A DNA stretch of 64,000 nucleotides from Ampelocalamus luodianensis (lineage: Eukaryota; Streptophyta; Magnoliopsida; Poales; Poaceae). The first letter of the stretch is position 1; every line of letters begins with the position of its first letter. The stretch lies in NCBI GenBank assembly GCA_036346255.1, contig CM070628.1, positions 21,529,840 through 21,593,839 on the forward strand, read 5' to 3'. The notes below the pieces were generated by a model. The model saw only the letters and a program-made list of their open reading frames with translations. It was not told where the DNA came from and did no database searches. Both the position numbers and the translations under genes were made by a program. Positions 31,353 through 43,133 of this stretch are shown here, one piece after another.

Positions 31353-32860
31353 TGTTGGAATTAGTTAGACTCTAGCCTACTCATTTATCAATAATTTCTA
31401 AAAAATCCTAAAAGTCCACTCATGTATGGTGGTATATGGGATACTTTAGTCCCAAATTGCTAGCCAAGTTGGAGAAACACCACCTTATAAAGTGGAGCAT
31501 GTCTAGCCTTGGTAAAACAAGAGAAAGGAGGAGAAAGTAGGACCACACGCGTGCGCTCGCTCGCCTCGCCAGGCCAGGCTTCGTGGCCACGCGACGTGCG
31601 ACGTGAATGGTGCGGTCATTCCGGGTTCGGCCGTGAGTCCAGACACAACTTTCTTTTGCCATGCAATCGTATCAAGATGGAAATAAACGCTCCGTCAATC
31701 ATGTCAGGATGGAAAGAAACGCTCTGATTACACGACTTTAACTATGAATCAATTACGATTAATGAGCCTTCCATCTCTGAAAAAATCTGAGCGTGATTTC
31801 CTAATCTGAGTGTGGTTTCCTTCTGTGGTATTTTAAAAGTGGAAGACACTACCTGTCTTTTGGCTGATCACGAAAACACATCTGTGTGAGATTGTTCCCA
31901 AGCGTTGTGCTGCTAAGCGTTACTCTGTCCCTGCGCCCAGCGATGCACCGGTAGTGGGGAGAGCAGGTCTCCGGAACCATCATCCTTGCAATCCTGTACG
32001 GGAGAGGGCGAATCAGGTTTTTGGGAAGCGACTATGCGACTGCTTGCCATTCCCTGCATTGTCTACATCGGCATCTTCTTCATCGACTCGTCGTTCCCTG
32101 CATCGTCTACATCGTCATCCTCTTCATCGGCAACGTCGTCTTCTTCGTTTCTGCGACACTCTTTGCTTCACATCGATAATATCTAGCACTGCATTCACTT
32201 CAAATTGTTAATATGAACATATACATTCTGTTGTTCGTACTGTTTATCGTCCTAGTTGATTTTCTAGACATGTTTATTACACATGCTATTTCTGTAGTCA
32301 TGATTTATTTGTGGAGTTATGTAATCACTAAAGTGCTAAATATTCTAACAGTCCAAAAACCTGATAATGAACTTGATAGGCACTCTACGATGAAAATAAC
32401 TGGTTTTGCCGAGACAATGGAACTAGAGAAGTTCAGTGGAGTGAACTTCAAAAGATGGCAAACAAGAGTCACTTTGTGGCTCACATCTTTGAAGGTATTT
32501 TGGGTTGACTCTGGGAGACCTGAGGGAGAATTCACTTCCGAACATGAAAAGGAGTTAAAGCAGCCACCACAATTTTTGTGGGATGCGTTCTTAGCATTCT
32601 TTCTGATCGTCTGTGAGAAGTGTATATGCACATGACAGATGCAAATGGGCTGTGGTTGGGAAAAGCCAAGGTCGTATAGACCACCAACTTTAAGAAAAAC
32701 AAGAAGCCAAACAAGGAAAAAGGTGACAGCTATGTTTGCGGTAAGGGCAGCCACTAGGCCAACAAATGTCCTGACCGTAAAGACATAAAAAATGAGCATA
32801 GACAGACCAAGTCTATGAATGTGACTGACGAGGATCTAATAATCCTTATTTTTATTATAA
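31353..32860 (+). mobile_element. copia element fragment: LTR plus gag
   Basis: Starts TGTTGGAATTAG inside the TBL fragment, has a TATA box (TATAAA, 31486-31491) in the LTR-like part and a Gag remnant downstream. No 3' LTR or pol is seen before the gypsy sequence that follows. The LTR/internal boundary is unclear and no intact primer site was found. Confidence 0.6.
32389..32800 (+). pseudogene. copia Gag remnant with zinc knuckle
   Basis: Reads MKITGFAETMELEKFSGVNF then KRWQTRVTLWLTSLKVFWVD, a typical copia Gag start. Further on, in another frame, VCGKGSHxANKCPDRK is a CCHC knuckle with the first Cys changed to Ser and a stop inside. Broken by at least one frame change. Confidence 0.65.
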
Positions 32861-32936
32861 TTTAATATGGATAAATATGACGTCACACAACTATCAAGTT
32901 TACCCCTTTTTGCAATAGTAAGGGATAAATCAATTA

Positions 32937-33082
32937 GGTGGTCGTAAGTCTTTCTACGACTACCATATAATCGTAAGATCTTCTACTATTATCTCTGGTC
33001 GTAAGTCTTTCTACGACCAGCATCCAGTCATAAGCTTTTCTACAACTACCTTCTGGTCGTAAGTCCTGCTACGACCAGCCCT
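32937..33082. repeat. tandem hairpin repeats CTGGTCGTAAGTC...CTACGACCAG
   Basis: About five units spaced 25-31 bp; each is itself an imperfect inverted repeat (GGTCGTAAGTCTTTCTACGACC). They lie just before or within the U3 of the following gypsy LTR. Confidence 0.8.
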
Positions 33083-33127
33083 GCCACGACTTCTCCACAG
33101 ATAACCAGGCCCACTCGCCAGTAGGAT

Positions 33128-33559
33128 TGTTAATTGTGAGATCTAAGCAGTCAAGATATGTAGTTATACCTGGAATAATTACGTGTAACTCACCATTATC
33201 TCTGATTGATAACCGCCGGGCAATATGGGGAGGTTACTACTCTGGTAATTACTCTCATTATTACGGAGTAATGAGCGCCTCCTGACCTGGAACGACTACC
33301 GCCTTCATAGCATACTATAAATAGGCATCTTTTAGAGGTAATGGAGAGAGACTTTTTGGAGGGAAAAAGAACACAGGTCTTTTTCCTAATTGTAATCAGG
33401 ATACCCAATACAGCACACACAGGATTAGAGTTATTATTCTTTCCAGAGAAGGCCCGAACCTGTATAAAAATTCCCGTGTCTCCTTTGTCTACGTGATCAA
33501 TTGTGGAGACCCCCCGAATCAAATAATCTTTACGTAAGATCGGTTCTAAAACACCAACA
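33128..33559 (+). mobile_element. gypsy (Tat-like) 5' LTR
   Basis: Runs from TGTTAATTG to ACCAACA, giving matching TGTT/AACA ends, with a good TATA box TATAAATA at 33316-33323. The LTR might start earlier (near 32875) and include the hairpin repeats; no second LTR in the window can settle this. A primer-site-like TTGACGCCGACCGTGGGGA follows at 33561-33579. Confidence 0.6.
33316..33323 (+). promoter_or_regulatory. TATA box of the gypsy LTR
   Basis: TATAAATA within ACTATAAATAGG, about 240 bp before the LTR end. Confidence 0.6.
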
Positions 33560-33630
33560 ATTGACGCCGACCGTGGGGATCTTCTGGTAATTCCTTGTCA
33601 ACAGTTCTTTCTTTTCTCTTTGTTGCTACC

Positions 33631-35752
33631 ATGGTAGGAGAATGGAACGAGGAGAATTGGTTCGACTTGGCCGATTACGCAGACATCGACATGGATGCTG
33701 GCTTCGATTACGAGCCGAGTATCGAGTCATCTGACGGTATTGCCGCCTCTAGAGATCTTCTATCAGATCTCGAGACTGCATCACCGCCGAAGTTCAGGAT
33801 GGATCCTCATCCCCCACAACAGTACGCCCAGCTGAGGAACCAGCTTCCTCAGGGGGCAAGGGTCAACACGACCACAAACGGGGCTGCCCCAGGACAGATT
33901 CGCAACACAACGAGAGTCTTTCCTCCAAGTGTTCGAGTCCCCCTAAGGCGGTATGACTTGGCGAGATAAGTTCTGAAAGCCATCATTCCGGAGCTCCATC
34001 GACACCTGATGGTACTCTTTCTCCAGATAATTCCGCAGAGAAGAGGATTGAGTACGCTGTTCCTCCAAGTCCAACCATCCCGTCGCAGGACACACCTGCA
34101 GACAGAGACGGTTATAACCCGGAGTTCCCCTACTTGGAGGGGTTTACTCTAAGTCGCCAAATGGTGTCACTCGACTACTCCTCAAGCGAGGAGGCCTCGA
34201 ACGCAAGTGGAGGTCATCCACGGGAGGTCTTCGTCATTCCCCCTGATAAGAATCATTCTCATAGAGGAAGGATTGACGATGCTCCCCGACGGGCACACTC
34301 TACACCCCCTCGTGGCAATGGCAAGTACACCACCGCTGGCGAACGAGACGAACACTTTAATGAACGTGCGGGACATCCTCAACATTCTCGCACTCCATTA
34401 AAACCAACTCAGGGGTCTAATGTAGGCTATTCTGAGACAACCCGACGGAGAAAAATAGCAGCTCAGAAAAATCTCCCTGAGCGCGCTTATTTCCAGTCAG
34501 AGGAAGCCCAAGAGCTCGAACACATCAACGACTTGCTGGAAAATCCGACCCAAGAGCTCGCTCGAGCACCGGGTTATGATCTCTTTGCAAAAGAGATTGC
34601 ACAAAAGCTTCGCAACACGATGGCAAAACTCGAGCGTCCTCGTCAACTGCAACCAGGAAGTCGTAGCAGTACGAATCCATCTTCTACCAGCCATTCGGAT
34701 AACTCGTCGCATGGGAGACGACATGACCCTCGCTCACGTTGTTCTCCCGACCTGAGGAAGGCTCGTTGGACATCTGGAGACCGACAAGCCCCCAGGAGAG
34801 GTGATCTTTCACCACTTCAGGGACGGAATGTGCGGCGACAATGGGAATACGAGGAGTATTTCCCTCATAAAGCTGAGGCTTATCATAGGTCCAGCCCACC
34901 CATGACTGGGTATCGTCGAGTACGATCACCCGGTGACGTTAACCCTTCTTTTTTTTGCAAAGAAGGGGGCAAGAAGTTATCTCGGGATGTCGGGCGTTTT
35001 CACCCGATCTTTGAGCAGTTCGCTGGCCGCCTCGTTTTCGACCAGCGAACATGGAAAAATTCGATGGAACCCAAAATCCCATCGAATTCCTCCAGATCTA
35101 CACTACAGCTATCCAAGCAGCAGGAGGAGGAGAGCACGTAATGGCAAATTACCTTCCGATTGTACTTGAAGGATCGGCTCGATCATGGCTTTTAAACCAG
35201 CCATTCGAATCGATCTACTCGTGGCAGCACCTCTGCGACCTTTTGCTGGCGAACTTCTAGGGCACTTACAACCGCCTTGGAAAGGAGGACAACCTGCATT
35301 GGATAAGACAGAACGATCATGAAACTCTACGCCAATTCATCAGGCGCTTCAGTCAGGTTTGAAATTCTATTCCGGAAGTATCTGACTCATCCGTGATCAG
35401 GGCTTTCAAGCAGGGAGTCCGCAGCAGAAGAATAACAAAGGACATCGCTTTAATTCCTTCGGCCACCGTCGCCAAACTCTTCGAGATGGCCGATAGATAC
35501 GCGACTACTGCTAAAGCAGTCGAGTGGAATAACACTATCGATCTGAAGATAATATCCCTTAGGAGGCAGGCGAAAGTGGTAAAAAAAGGATAAAAGGCTA
35601 AAAGGCTAAGAAATCCAAGAACAAGGCAAAGAGACATAAATCTCCTGCTGCTGGTTCTAAGGAGGTCCTGGCCATAAGCAACAAAGAGCCACGCAACCCC
35701 AAGCAGAATCCTGATCGAGGTAAAGGTAAGCGCCAAGATCGGAGGAACGACA
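33631..35752 (+). pseudogene. gypsy (Tat-like) gag, frameshifted and cut by copia insertion
   Basis: Begins MVGEWNEENWFDLADYADID at the first good ATG after the primer site. A long hydrophilic N-terminal region (34134-35141) follows in another frame. The Retrotrans_gag core is in a third frame: PIEFLQIYTTAIQAAGGGEH, LEGSARSWLLNQP, a stop after LLANF (35258-35260), then RQNDHETLRQFIRRFSQV and VIRAFKQGVRSRRITKD. A Lys-rich tail continues until the copia LTR interrupts at 35753. At least two frame changes and several stops. Confidence 0.7.
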
Positions 35753-35870
35753 TGTTGGAAATATGCCATAGAGGCAATCATAGAGATGCATATCATAGCC
35801 TTGGCGGAGGTTCCTTGGCTGCGCGGTAAATTTTTTGTTTGTGCTATCATAGCCTTCCCGCGATCCTTCA
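35753..35870 (+). mobile_element. copia 5' LTR, internally deleted to 118 bp
   Basis: The first 30 bases match the 3' LTR start (TGTTGGAAATAT.CC.TAGAGG) and the end ...GATCCTTCA abuts the primer site. The 3' copy is over 1.3 kb even without its nested hAT, so more than a kilobase is missing here, including the promoter region. Confidence 0.75.
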
Positions 35871-35871
35871 G

Positions 35872-35885
35872 TGGTATCAGAGCCA
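35872..35885 (+). other. primer-binding site (initiator Met tRNA)
   Basis: TGGTATCAGAGCCA one base after the LTR, the standard plant copia primer site. Confidence 0.85.
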
Positions 35886-37307
35886 TCCCGTCTAGTTTTA
35901 GATTCGGATTAGATGCATATTGTGATATGCGGGGGTCATAGATGTGATCTCTTTCTTTTTCTGTTGGTCGTTCTATGTGATAGATCGTTTTTGGCGATGG
36001 TCGATATGATCGTCCTTGTGCGGTGGTCGTAAGATGGGTTCATGATTGTTATTCCGTGATCATGTTTTGTGGTCGTATCACGACTTGCCTCTACCGGTCG
36101 GGTTTCCGTCATCGGGGCTAACAGTGATCGTAAATCCATGGAGCACGCGAAGATCAATCTGGTTGATCGAATCGGAGTTGCGATCGAAAAGGGTTAATGT
36201 GATTAATCCAATACGATTTATAAGGACGAAGTAGTAGATTGGATCTACGTAGTCCAAAAAATTTCGCATACAGGGGCTGTCGTCCCTGTGACCCCGCTCA
36301 CCGGCGAGCGGAACCGCCGAAAAGGACCTTGGAATATAGATAGGGTTTTCGCCCTTCTGGTGCGGATTGCCACCCCTGTGGATTAAGACCTTAACTTGTT
36401 TTTGGTATCGCTATTGACGTATTTGTTAGATGGAATGCGATTCTATGCCTAACTTGTTTTTGCAGGATTTTGTGAATAGTATGACCCATAATGTATGAGA
36501 TGCATGTATGTGTGTAATGTTCATGACCTACGTGTCATGCTTATTGCAGCCCAAGGCTGTCTATATTTGTATAACGGCCTGCGTGTCGACTTGTGATGCC
36601 TTTTCACTCTTTGTATTTTATCACTAGTGTTATTAGCAGTAATGGTTTAGTGGGAGTGCTTGGAGGTTTTGGCTACTTGGAGACATGGCGAACAGGAAGC
36701 ACGACGATAGAGATCACCTTGTGGAAGGGTCATACTATATCACAATACAATATGATTGTCTGTGAATGCCTTTCTTTTGTTCTTTTATTTTTATGCATGT
36801 TATTTAATTGCTTTGAATGCTCTTGACATGGTAGAAGTAAAATTCCCTCACTTAATATTGAGTTAAAATTGATGCCCTCCCAATTTTCTGCACCATCCAA
36901 AGTCTTGTATTTTAATGGTAGGTCTTGCCAAAGCAGAGTGCCATTAACTCTCCTTGACTAGATGGGTTTGTGTCAGACACTTACACGCTTAGCATTGGTC
37001 TAACTTGAGAAGGTCATCATAACGGTTATGGACCTTGGGGCGTAGGGTTGGGTGCCGGAGCATAGAGATGCTGCCCAACAACAAAAGTCATATAGAGATA
37101 TGATTAGCAAATGGTTGCTTACCATATTCACTAATCTTCTAGCAGTGATGCCAAAGCTCACTAGGAGATTAATTAATTATGGATCTTGAATCACTAGAAT
37201 GTCATAAGAGGGATATGGTATTTAGTGGGAGTATCTTTATTAAATTATTTAATACAAGTTACTTTTTGAACATATGTCTTAGTTTTGCATATTTTATGTT
37301 GTAGATC
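35886..37307 (+). other. copia untranslated leader
   Basis: About 1.4 kb between primer site and gag start without a credible long frame. Long leaders are usual in the Angela/BARE group. It contains several GGTCGT strings. Confidence 0.5.
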
Positions 37308-38895
37308 ATGGCACCAACTGCTGTACCTACATCCAATTTTGCTTTAAATTCGGTACTTCATAAGGAAAAACTGAATGGAACAAATTTTGTGGATTGGTCC
37401 CACAACCTAAGAATTGTTCTTAGGCAAGATAAAAAGGAACATGTTCTAGAGGAACCAATTGCAGATGTGCCTACTGAAAATACTGCTGTTGCTCTTAAAA
37501 GTGCCTATAAAAAGGCATGTGATGAGTCCCTTGATGTTAGCTGTCTCATGCTTGCTGCTATGAACTCAGACCTTCAGAAGCAGTTTGAGAACATTGAGGC
37601 CTATGATATGATCGTGGCGCTCAAAGGCATGTTTGAGACACAAGCAAGAACTGAGAGATATGAGATCTCAAAGAAATTATTTGGGTGTAAGCTAGATGAG
37701 GGTAGTCCGGTGAGCCCACATGTAATCAAGATAGTTGGTTACACACAAAGCTTAGAAAAACTTGGTTTTACTGCGGAAGAGTAAGACTGCGGAAGACAAC
37801 ATTAAGAAAAGCAACAGTCATGTGATGATGGTGCAAAAGAGTACGAGCTTCAAGAAGAAGGCTAAGACTAGGGTCAATGGAATGGGCAAGGCTAAAGCTT
37901 CGGATAGGATCCAAACCAACAAGCCTAAGCCCAAGACTAAGTCTGGCCTGACTCAAGAGAATGAATGCTTTTACTGCAAAGAGCTGGGCCATTGGAAGAG
38001 GAATTGCAAGAAATACCTGGCTGATCTGAAAAAGAATGGTGGGACTATACCTTCCACTTCAGGTATTAATATTATAGATGTTTTTCTTGCTGATTCTTTT
38101 GTTAACTCATGGGTATTTGATACCGAATCGGTTGCTCATATTTGTAATTCGATGCAGAGTCTAACAAGGATTAGGAGAGTTGCAAGAGGCGAGATGGATC
38201 TTCGCGTCGGGAATAAAGCAAGGGTTGATGCATTAGCCGTCGGGACCTTGCCATTACTTTTGCCCTCAGGATTTATTATGGAATTGAATAATTGTTATTA
38301 CGTTCCAGCCATGAGTAGAAACATTATCTCTGCATCATGTTTGATGGCAGAGAGTTATAAATTCATTATTGAGAACAATGGTTGTTCTATATTTTTGAAT
38401 GAAGTGTTTTATGGCAATACACCTGTTTTGAATAGGTTGTTTATTTTAAATCTTGATGTTGCACCCATCTATAATATTAATGCGAAGAGACTTAGGCCTA
38501 ATAATATAAATTCCACTTTTATTTGGCATTGTCGTTTGGGTCACATAAGTGAGAAACGTATGAAGAAGCTCCATGATGATGGAATTCTAAATTCATTTGA
38601 TTTAGAATCATTTGAAACGTACGAATCTTGCCTACTCGGAAAGATGACCAAGACTCCTTTCACTGGTCGAGCTGAGAGGGCGTCCGACTTGTTGGCACTA
38701 GTACATACTGATGTGTGTGGACCAATGAGTACGACAGCTAGAGGTGGTTTTCAGTACTTCATTACCTTCACCGATGACTATAGTAGATATGGATATGTCT
38801 ATTTAATGAGGCACAAGTCGGAATCCTTTGAAAAGTTCAAGGAGTTCCAGAATGAGGTACAGAATCAATTTGGCAAGACAATCAAATCTTTATGA
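37308..38895 (+). pseudogene. copia gag, protease and integrase N-terminal part
   Basis: Gag starts MAPTAVPTSNFALNSVLHKE (37308), with the usual LNGTNFVDWSHNLR and MFETQARTERYEISK. A frame change near 37770-37785 leads to the CCHC knuckle CFYCKELGHWKRNC (37966-38007). The protease site is FDTESVAH (38119-38127) instead of the expected DTG. Pre-integrase (WHCRLGHISEKRMKK) and the first integrase Asp residues (HTDVCGP, FTDDYSRYGYV) follow, and a TGA at 38893-38895 stands in the normally conserved SLRSDRGGE motif. Confidence 0.85.
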
Positions 38896-39347
38896 TCTGA
38901 TCGTGGAGGTGAATTTTTGAGCCATGAATTTGGTGTCATTTGAAACAATGTGGAATTGTTCCATAGCTTACACCACGGGGCACTCCACAATGGAATGGGG
39001 TGTCCGAGCGGCGTAATCGGACTTTGTTGGATATGGTTCGGTCGATGATGAGCCAATCTGATTTGCCATTGTATTTTTTGGGTTACGCTCTTGAAACTGC
39101 CGCTTTCACTTTGAATAAGTTACCATCAAAATAAGACACGCTGATATGAGATATGGACTAGGAAGAGTCCTAGTTTGTCTTTTCTAAGGATTTGGGGATG
39201 TGATGTCTATGTTAAACGTTTGACGTCTGATAAACTCACACCCAAGTCAGATAAATACTTCTTTATAGGATATCCTAGGGAAACCAAAGGATATTACTTC
39301 TACAATAGGGAAGAAGGCAAAGTTTTTGTTGCCCGAAATGGTTCTTT
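38896..39347 (+). pseudogene. copia integrase C-terminal part (broken)
   Basis: Fragments in different frames: SDRGGEFLSHEFG, GTPQWNG-like and VSERRNRTLLDMVRS-like segments, LGYALETAAFTLNK, then LRIWGCDVYVKRLTSDKL and FFIGYPRETKGYYFYNREEG. All belong to the integrase core end and the GKGYYFY-type C-terminal region. Confidence 0.7.
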
Positions 39348-41141
39348 TTGGAGAAAGAGTTACTTTCAAAAGGAGTCAGTGGGAGAAAGGTACAACTCGA
39401 AGAAATTCGGGAAACATCTGAAAGTGTTTCAACTCCTACTGAACCTCTACAGGATGAACAAATTGTTGTTGAACCTGTAGATGAGGCATCAGCCCCACGT
39501 AGATCTAAAAGGCCACGTCAATTGCCTATAAGGTATGGGCATGACGTATTATTGTTGAATAATGATGAGCCTAAGTCTTATGAGGAAGCAATGATGGACC
39601 CAGACTCTAAGAAATGGCTTGAAGCCATGAAATCCGAGATAGACTCCATGAGTAACAATCAGGTTTGGAACCTAGTCGATCCTTTTGATGGTGTTAAAAC
39701 CATTGAGTGCAAATGGATCTATAAGAAAAAGATTGATAATGATGGAAATATTCACATTCATAAAGCTCGACTAGTCGCAAAAGGGTTTCGACAAGTTCAA
39801 GGGGTTGACTACGATGAGACTTTCTCACCGGTAGCGATGCTTAAATCTATACGGATCATTCTAGCTATTGCTGCATATTTCGACTATGAGATATGGCAAA
39901 TGGATGTCAAAACGGCTTCCCTTAATGGAAACCTAAGTGAGGATGTGTACATGTCACAACCAGAAGGTTTTGTCGATCCAAAGAATGCTAGTAAAGTGTG
40001 CAAACTTCAAAAGTCCATTTATGGGTTGAAGCAAGCATCTCGGAGTTGGAATATACGTTTTGACGAGGAGATCAAAAGGTTTGGTTTCGTCAATAACAAA
40101 GAAGAACCTTGTGTTTACATGAAGGTTAGTGGGAGCGCACTTGTTATTCTAATCTTATATGTAGATGACATATTATTGATCGGGAATGACATTCCTATGC
40201 TGGAATCTATTAAGGTATCATTGAAAAATAGTTTTTCTATGAAGGACCTAGGAGAGGCAGCATATATCTTAGGAATAAAGATCTATAGAGATAGATCAAG
40301 AAGGCTAATTGGATTAAGCCAAAGTACTTACATTGACAAGGTGTTGATTCGGTTCAGCATGCAGAATGCCAAGAAAGGGTTCTTGCCTATGTCACATGGC
40401 ATAAGTCTTAGCAAGAGTCAGTGTCCTTTGACAATTGATGAGCGAGACCGTATGAATGGTATTCCATATGCTTCAGCTATTGGATCCATCATGTATGCCA
40501 TGATATGTACTCGACCAGATGTATCATATGCTCTAAGTGTTACAAGTAGATACCAAGTTGATCCCGGTGAAGGTCACTGGACAGCTGTGAAAAACATTCT
40601 TAAGTACTTGAGAAGAACTAAGGATGTGTTCCTAGTTTATGGCGGTGATGAAGAGCTCGTTGTAAATGGTTACACCGATGCAAGCTTCCAAACCGACAAA
40701 GATGATTATCGTTCGCAATCTGGTTTTGTATTCATTTTGAATGGAGGAGCACTGAGCTGGAAAAGTTCCAAGCAAGGGACGATTGCTGATTCTACGACGG
40801 AGGCCGAGTACATTGCGGCTTCTGAAGCTGCGAAGGAAGGTGTTTGGATAAGGAATTTCATTGCTGAATTGGGTATGGTTACGAGTGCCTCGGGCCCAAT
40901 GGATCTCTATTGTGACAATAATGGAGCCATTGCGCAGGCTAAGGAGCCTAGATCCCATCAGAAGTCCAAGCATATACTCAGGCGTTACCACCTTATTTGC
41001 GAATTGGTGGACAGACGAGATGTTAAGATATGCAAAATTCATACGGATTTAAATGTTGCTGATCCGTTGACAAAGCCTCTCACACAGCCAAAGCATGAGG
41101 CGCACACAAGAGCTATTGGTATTAGATACCTAAATGATTGA
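39348..41141 (+). pseudogene. copia reverse transcriptase and RNase H (open frame)
   Basis: An uninterrupted 597-codon frame covering the end of integrase, the whole reverse transcriptase and RNase H. Visible are NQVWNLVDP, CKWIYKKKID, HKARLVAKGFRQVQGVDYDE, the catalytic YVDD (40158-40169) and LKQASRSWNIRF. RNase H carries YTDASF, TEAEY and CDNNGA, which hold its acidic residues. It ends in VADPLTKPL and a stop. This domain is intact even though the element upstream is broken. Confidence 0.9.
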
Positions 41142-41150
41142 CTCTAGTGC

Positions 41151-41161
41151 AAGTGGGAGAC
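41151..41161 (+). other. polypurine tract
   Basis: AAGTGGGAGAC directly before the 3' LTR, the usual plus-strand primer of copia elements. Confidence 0.75.
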
Positions 41162-41936
41162 TGTTGGAAATATACCCTAGAGGCAATCATAAAGATGATT
41201 ATATTACATTATGTTCATAACATTGGATAATGTGTTATCTTGTTCCTAGAATTATATCGTTAATATATGTCATCAAGTATGTGACTTGATTGTGAAACTC
41301 TGTATTTCTGCGATAATTATTCTTAAATGTTCCCTGATTGGAAACATATGAGGACACATATGAATAGACTAGCATATGTATTGGTTGATGACCATGTTTC
41401 ACAAGTCATAGATATGGAGATATCAAATCAATAATGTGGACACATGTTAGAGAACATAGTGTTGGATAAGACCCACCTTGAGACACTATTGAGATTGTTA
41501 TGATTCTATGTGTCGTTAGTTGGTCTCAAGCAATGATGATGTATAATCCTTAGACTTAAGATCAGCATGGTTTTCTACATGTGTGATGGCACTCTTAAGG
41601 GTTACCAAACGCTACTCCGTAACTGGGTAGTTATAAAGGTAGCTTTCGGGTATGCTATGAAACATGCGGAGGAATGTGACTGGTCAGATATGAGATTTGC
41701 CCCTCCTAACATAACAGGAGAGATGTCTTTGGGCCCCTCGTTGTGGCCGAATAAAGAAAGTGCATGGCCATGCCACTAGTGGTCGAAGTGTCGACCACAT
41801 GAAGTTATTCGACACTTGATCGAGAAAGTTTTGAACAGTCCATGGATGACATGTTATCTCACCTGGAGTTCAACCAGATGTCGTGAGGAAAAGGGAGAAT
41901 ACACAAGCAGGTCGTTCAGTTCCCGAAGTCGTAGAC

Positions 41937-42150
41937 TGGCTGAAGTCGTAGAATGGTCGAAGTCGTATGGAGATGCGACTTAGTCGTAGACTACTCGAAC
42001 ATAATCACCAACTGGTCGTAAGGAGTTGCAAACTGGTCATAGTTTGGTACTAACTGGCCGTAAGGAGTTACGAACTGGCTGTAACTAATTATGGACTGGT
42101 CGTGACTAGGTACGACCTGGTCGTAAGTGATAAGGACCTGGTCGTAGATC
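41937..42150. repeat. CTGGTCGTAAG-type repeats in copia LTR
   Basis: Seven or more copies of ACTGG(T/C)CGTAAGGAG and GTCGTAGACTGG-like units at irregular 20-30 bp spacing. The core string is the same as in the gypsy LTR repeats at 32937-33082. Confidence 0.75.
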
Positions 42151-42213
42151 ATATTGCTTTAAGGTTCGTCCGATATATTATGTGTGTGTTCGGGAATCGT
42201 TACGTGCTGCTAG

Positions 42214-42793
42214 CAAGGTAGTCAGAGTCGAGATCCCGAGTCGGATCGATTTGCCTCCGGTAGGATCGAATCGTAGTATCGAATCGTAGAATCGGCGATT
42301 CTACGGATTTGTAAAAATACACATATTTACCATCTATACTATAAGTTTGGATGATTCTTATAAGGTTTACCACTTACTTATTACCAAAAAAGGGGCAAAA
42401 CACTTCTTATCACAAAACAGAAAAGCACAATGGTTCTGACATGATGGGTGATATAGTTCTGAACTACAGGAGAACAGCATTACCACACTGATATAATATT
42501 TTGCACGCTCCTTGTTTATTTATAGTTTCATTCTCAGAAATTAATATCAACAAATTTTGCTCTAAAACAAAATATCAGCAAAGCCTGGCCTCTAAAAAAA
42601 TTGCCCTAAGTCTCTACGAGTAGGATCAATAAGCTGTCGTGGGTTCGTAGAACCGTAAGACTCTAAGAGTAGGATCGCGATCCTAACTACCTTGAGTAGG
42701 ATCGGATCGACAGTGAGACTCGGATCGACAGGCTGTCGTGGGTTCGTAGAATCGTAAGACTCTAAGAGTAGGATCGCGATCCTAACTACCATG
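42214..42793. mobile_element. non-autonomous hAT (580 bp) with perfect 8-bp TSD
   Basis: Termini CAAGGTAGTCAG and (inverted) CATGGTAGTTAG, flanked by GCTGCTAG at 42206-42213 and 42794-42801. Subterminal repeats of about 60 bp (GCTGTCGTGGGTTCGTAGAA... to CGATCCTAACTACC) occur twice in the right part, at 42631-42692 and 42731-42790. Sits inside the copia 3' LTR. Confidence 0.85.
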
Positions 42794-42972
42794 GCTGCTA
42801 GGTACCGCTGACGACTTGTGATCGGGAAAGAGTTTTCGAGTCACAACCGACTGCACACGAACCTATAGCGTCACACACTTAAAGGGCTAGGATTTGATTT
42901 GGATGGAGATCCGAATTATTATAGGCCACGAGTTCCTAATGGGCCACAGGTTGAGGACCCAATATGGATGCC

Positions 42973-42980
42973 TATATATA
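42973..42980 (+). promoter_or_regulatory. TATA box of the copia LTR
   Basis: TATATATA within GCCTATATATAGAAG; transcription would start near 43005. Confidence 0.5.
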
Positions 42981-43133
42981 GAAGAGCGGTGGCATGGGGT
43001 ATGATTGATCAATCTTTCTGGAAGAAATCCCGAAACCCTAATAGCCACGCTCTCCTCAACCACGCCGCTGGCGCTAGCACTCCTGTGCGTGGTGTCCCTG
43101 CCCCGTACGTGTGGATACGTTGGAGGTGTTGTT

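Larger units (their letters stand above)
35753..43133 (+). mobile_element. copia element, Angela/BARE-like LTRs, about 7.4 kb as present
   Basis: A short 5' LTR (35753-35870), primer site, 1.4-kb leader, gag-pol (37308-41141), polypurine tract and long 3' LTR (41162-43133). The LTR start TGTTGGAAATAT is that of the Angela/BARE group. It inserted into a gypsy gag; the five bases before it are CGACA. Its 3' LTR is interrupted at 43134, so the right target duplication is not in view. Internal stops and frameshifts make it defective. Confidence 0.85.
41162..43133 (+). mobile_element. copia 3' LTR, interrupted
   Basis: Starts TGTTGGAAATATACCC after the polypurine tract. It contains CTGGTCGTAAG repeats (41937-42150), a nested hAT (42214-42793) and a TATA box (TATATATA, 42973-42980) followed by about 150 bp of leader-like sequence. 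The minus-strand chromovirus begins at 43134; the five bases before it are TTGTT. The last part of this LTR must lie beyond the window. Confidence 0.75.

Noticed and set aside
32937..33082. CRISPR-like regular hairpin repeats
   Set aside because: Units are imperfect and adjacent with no unique spacers, in a plant retrotransposon context; simple LTR-associated tandem repeats explain them.
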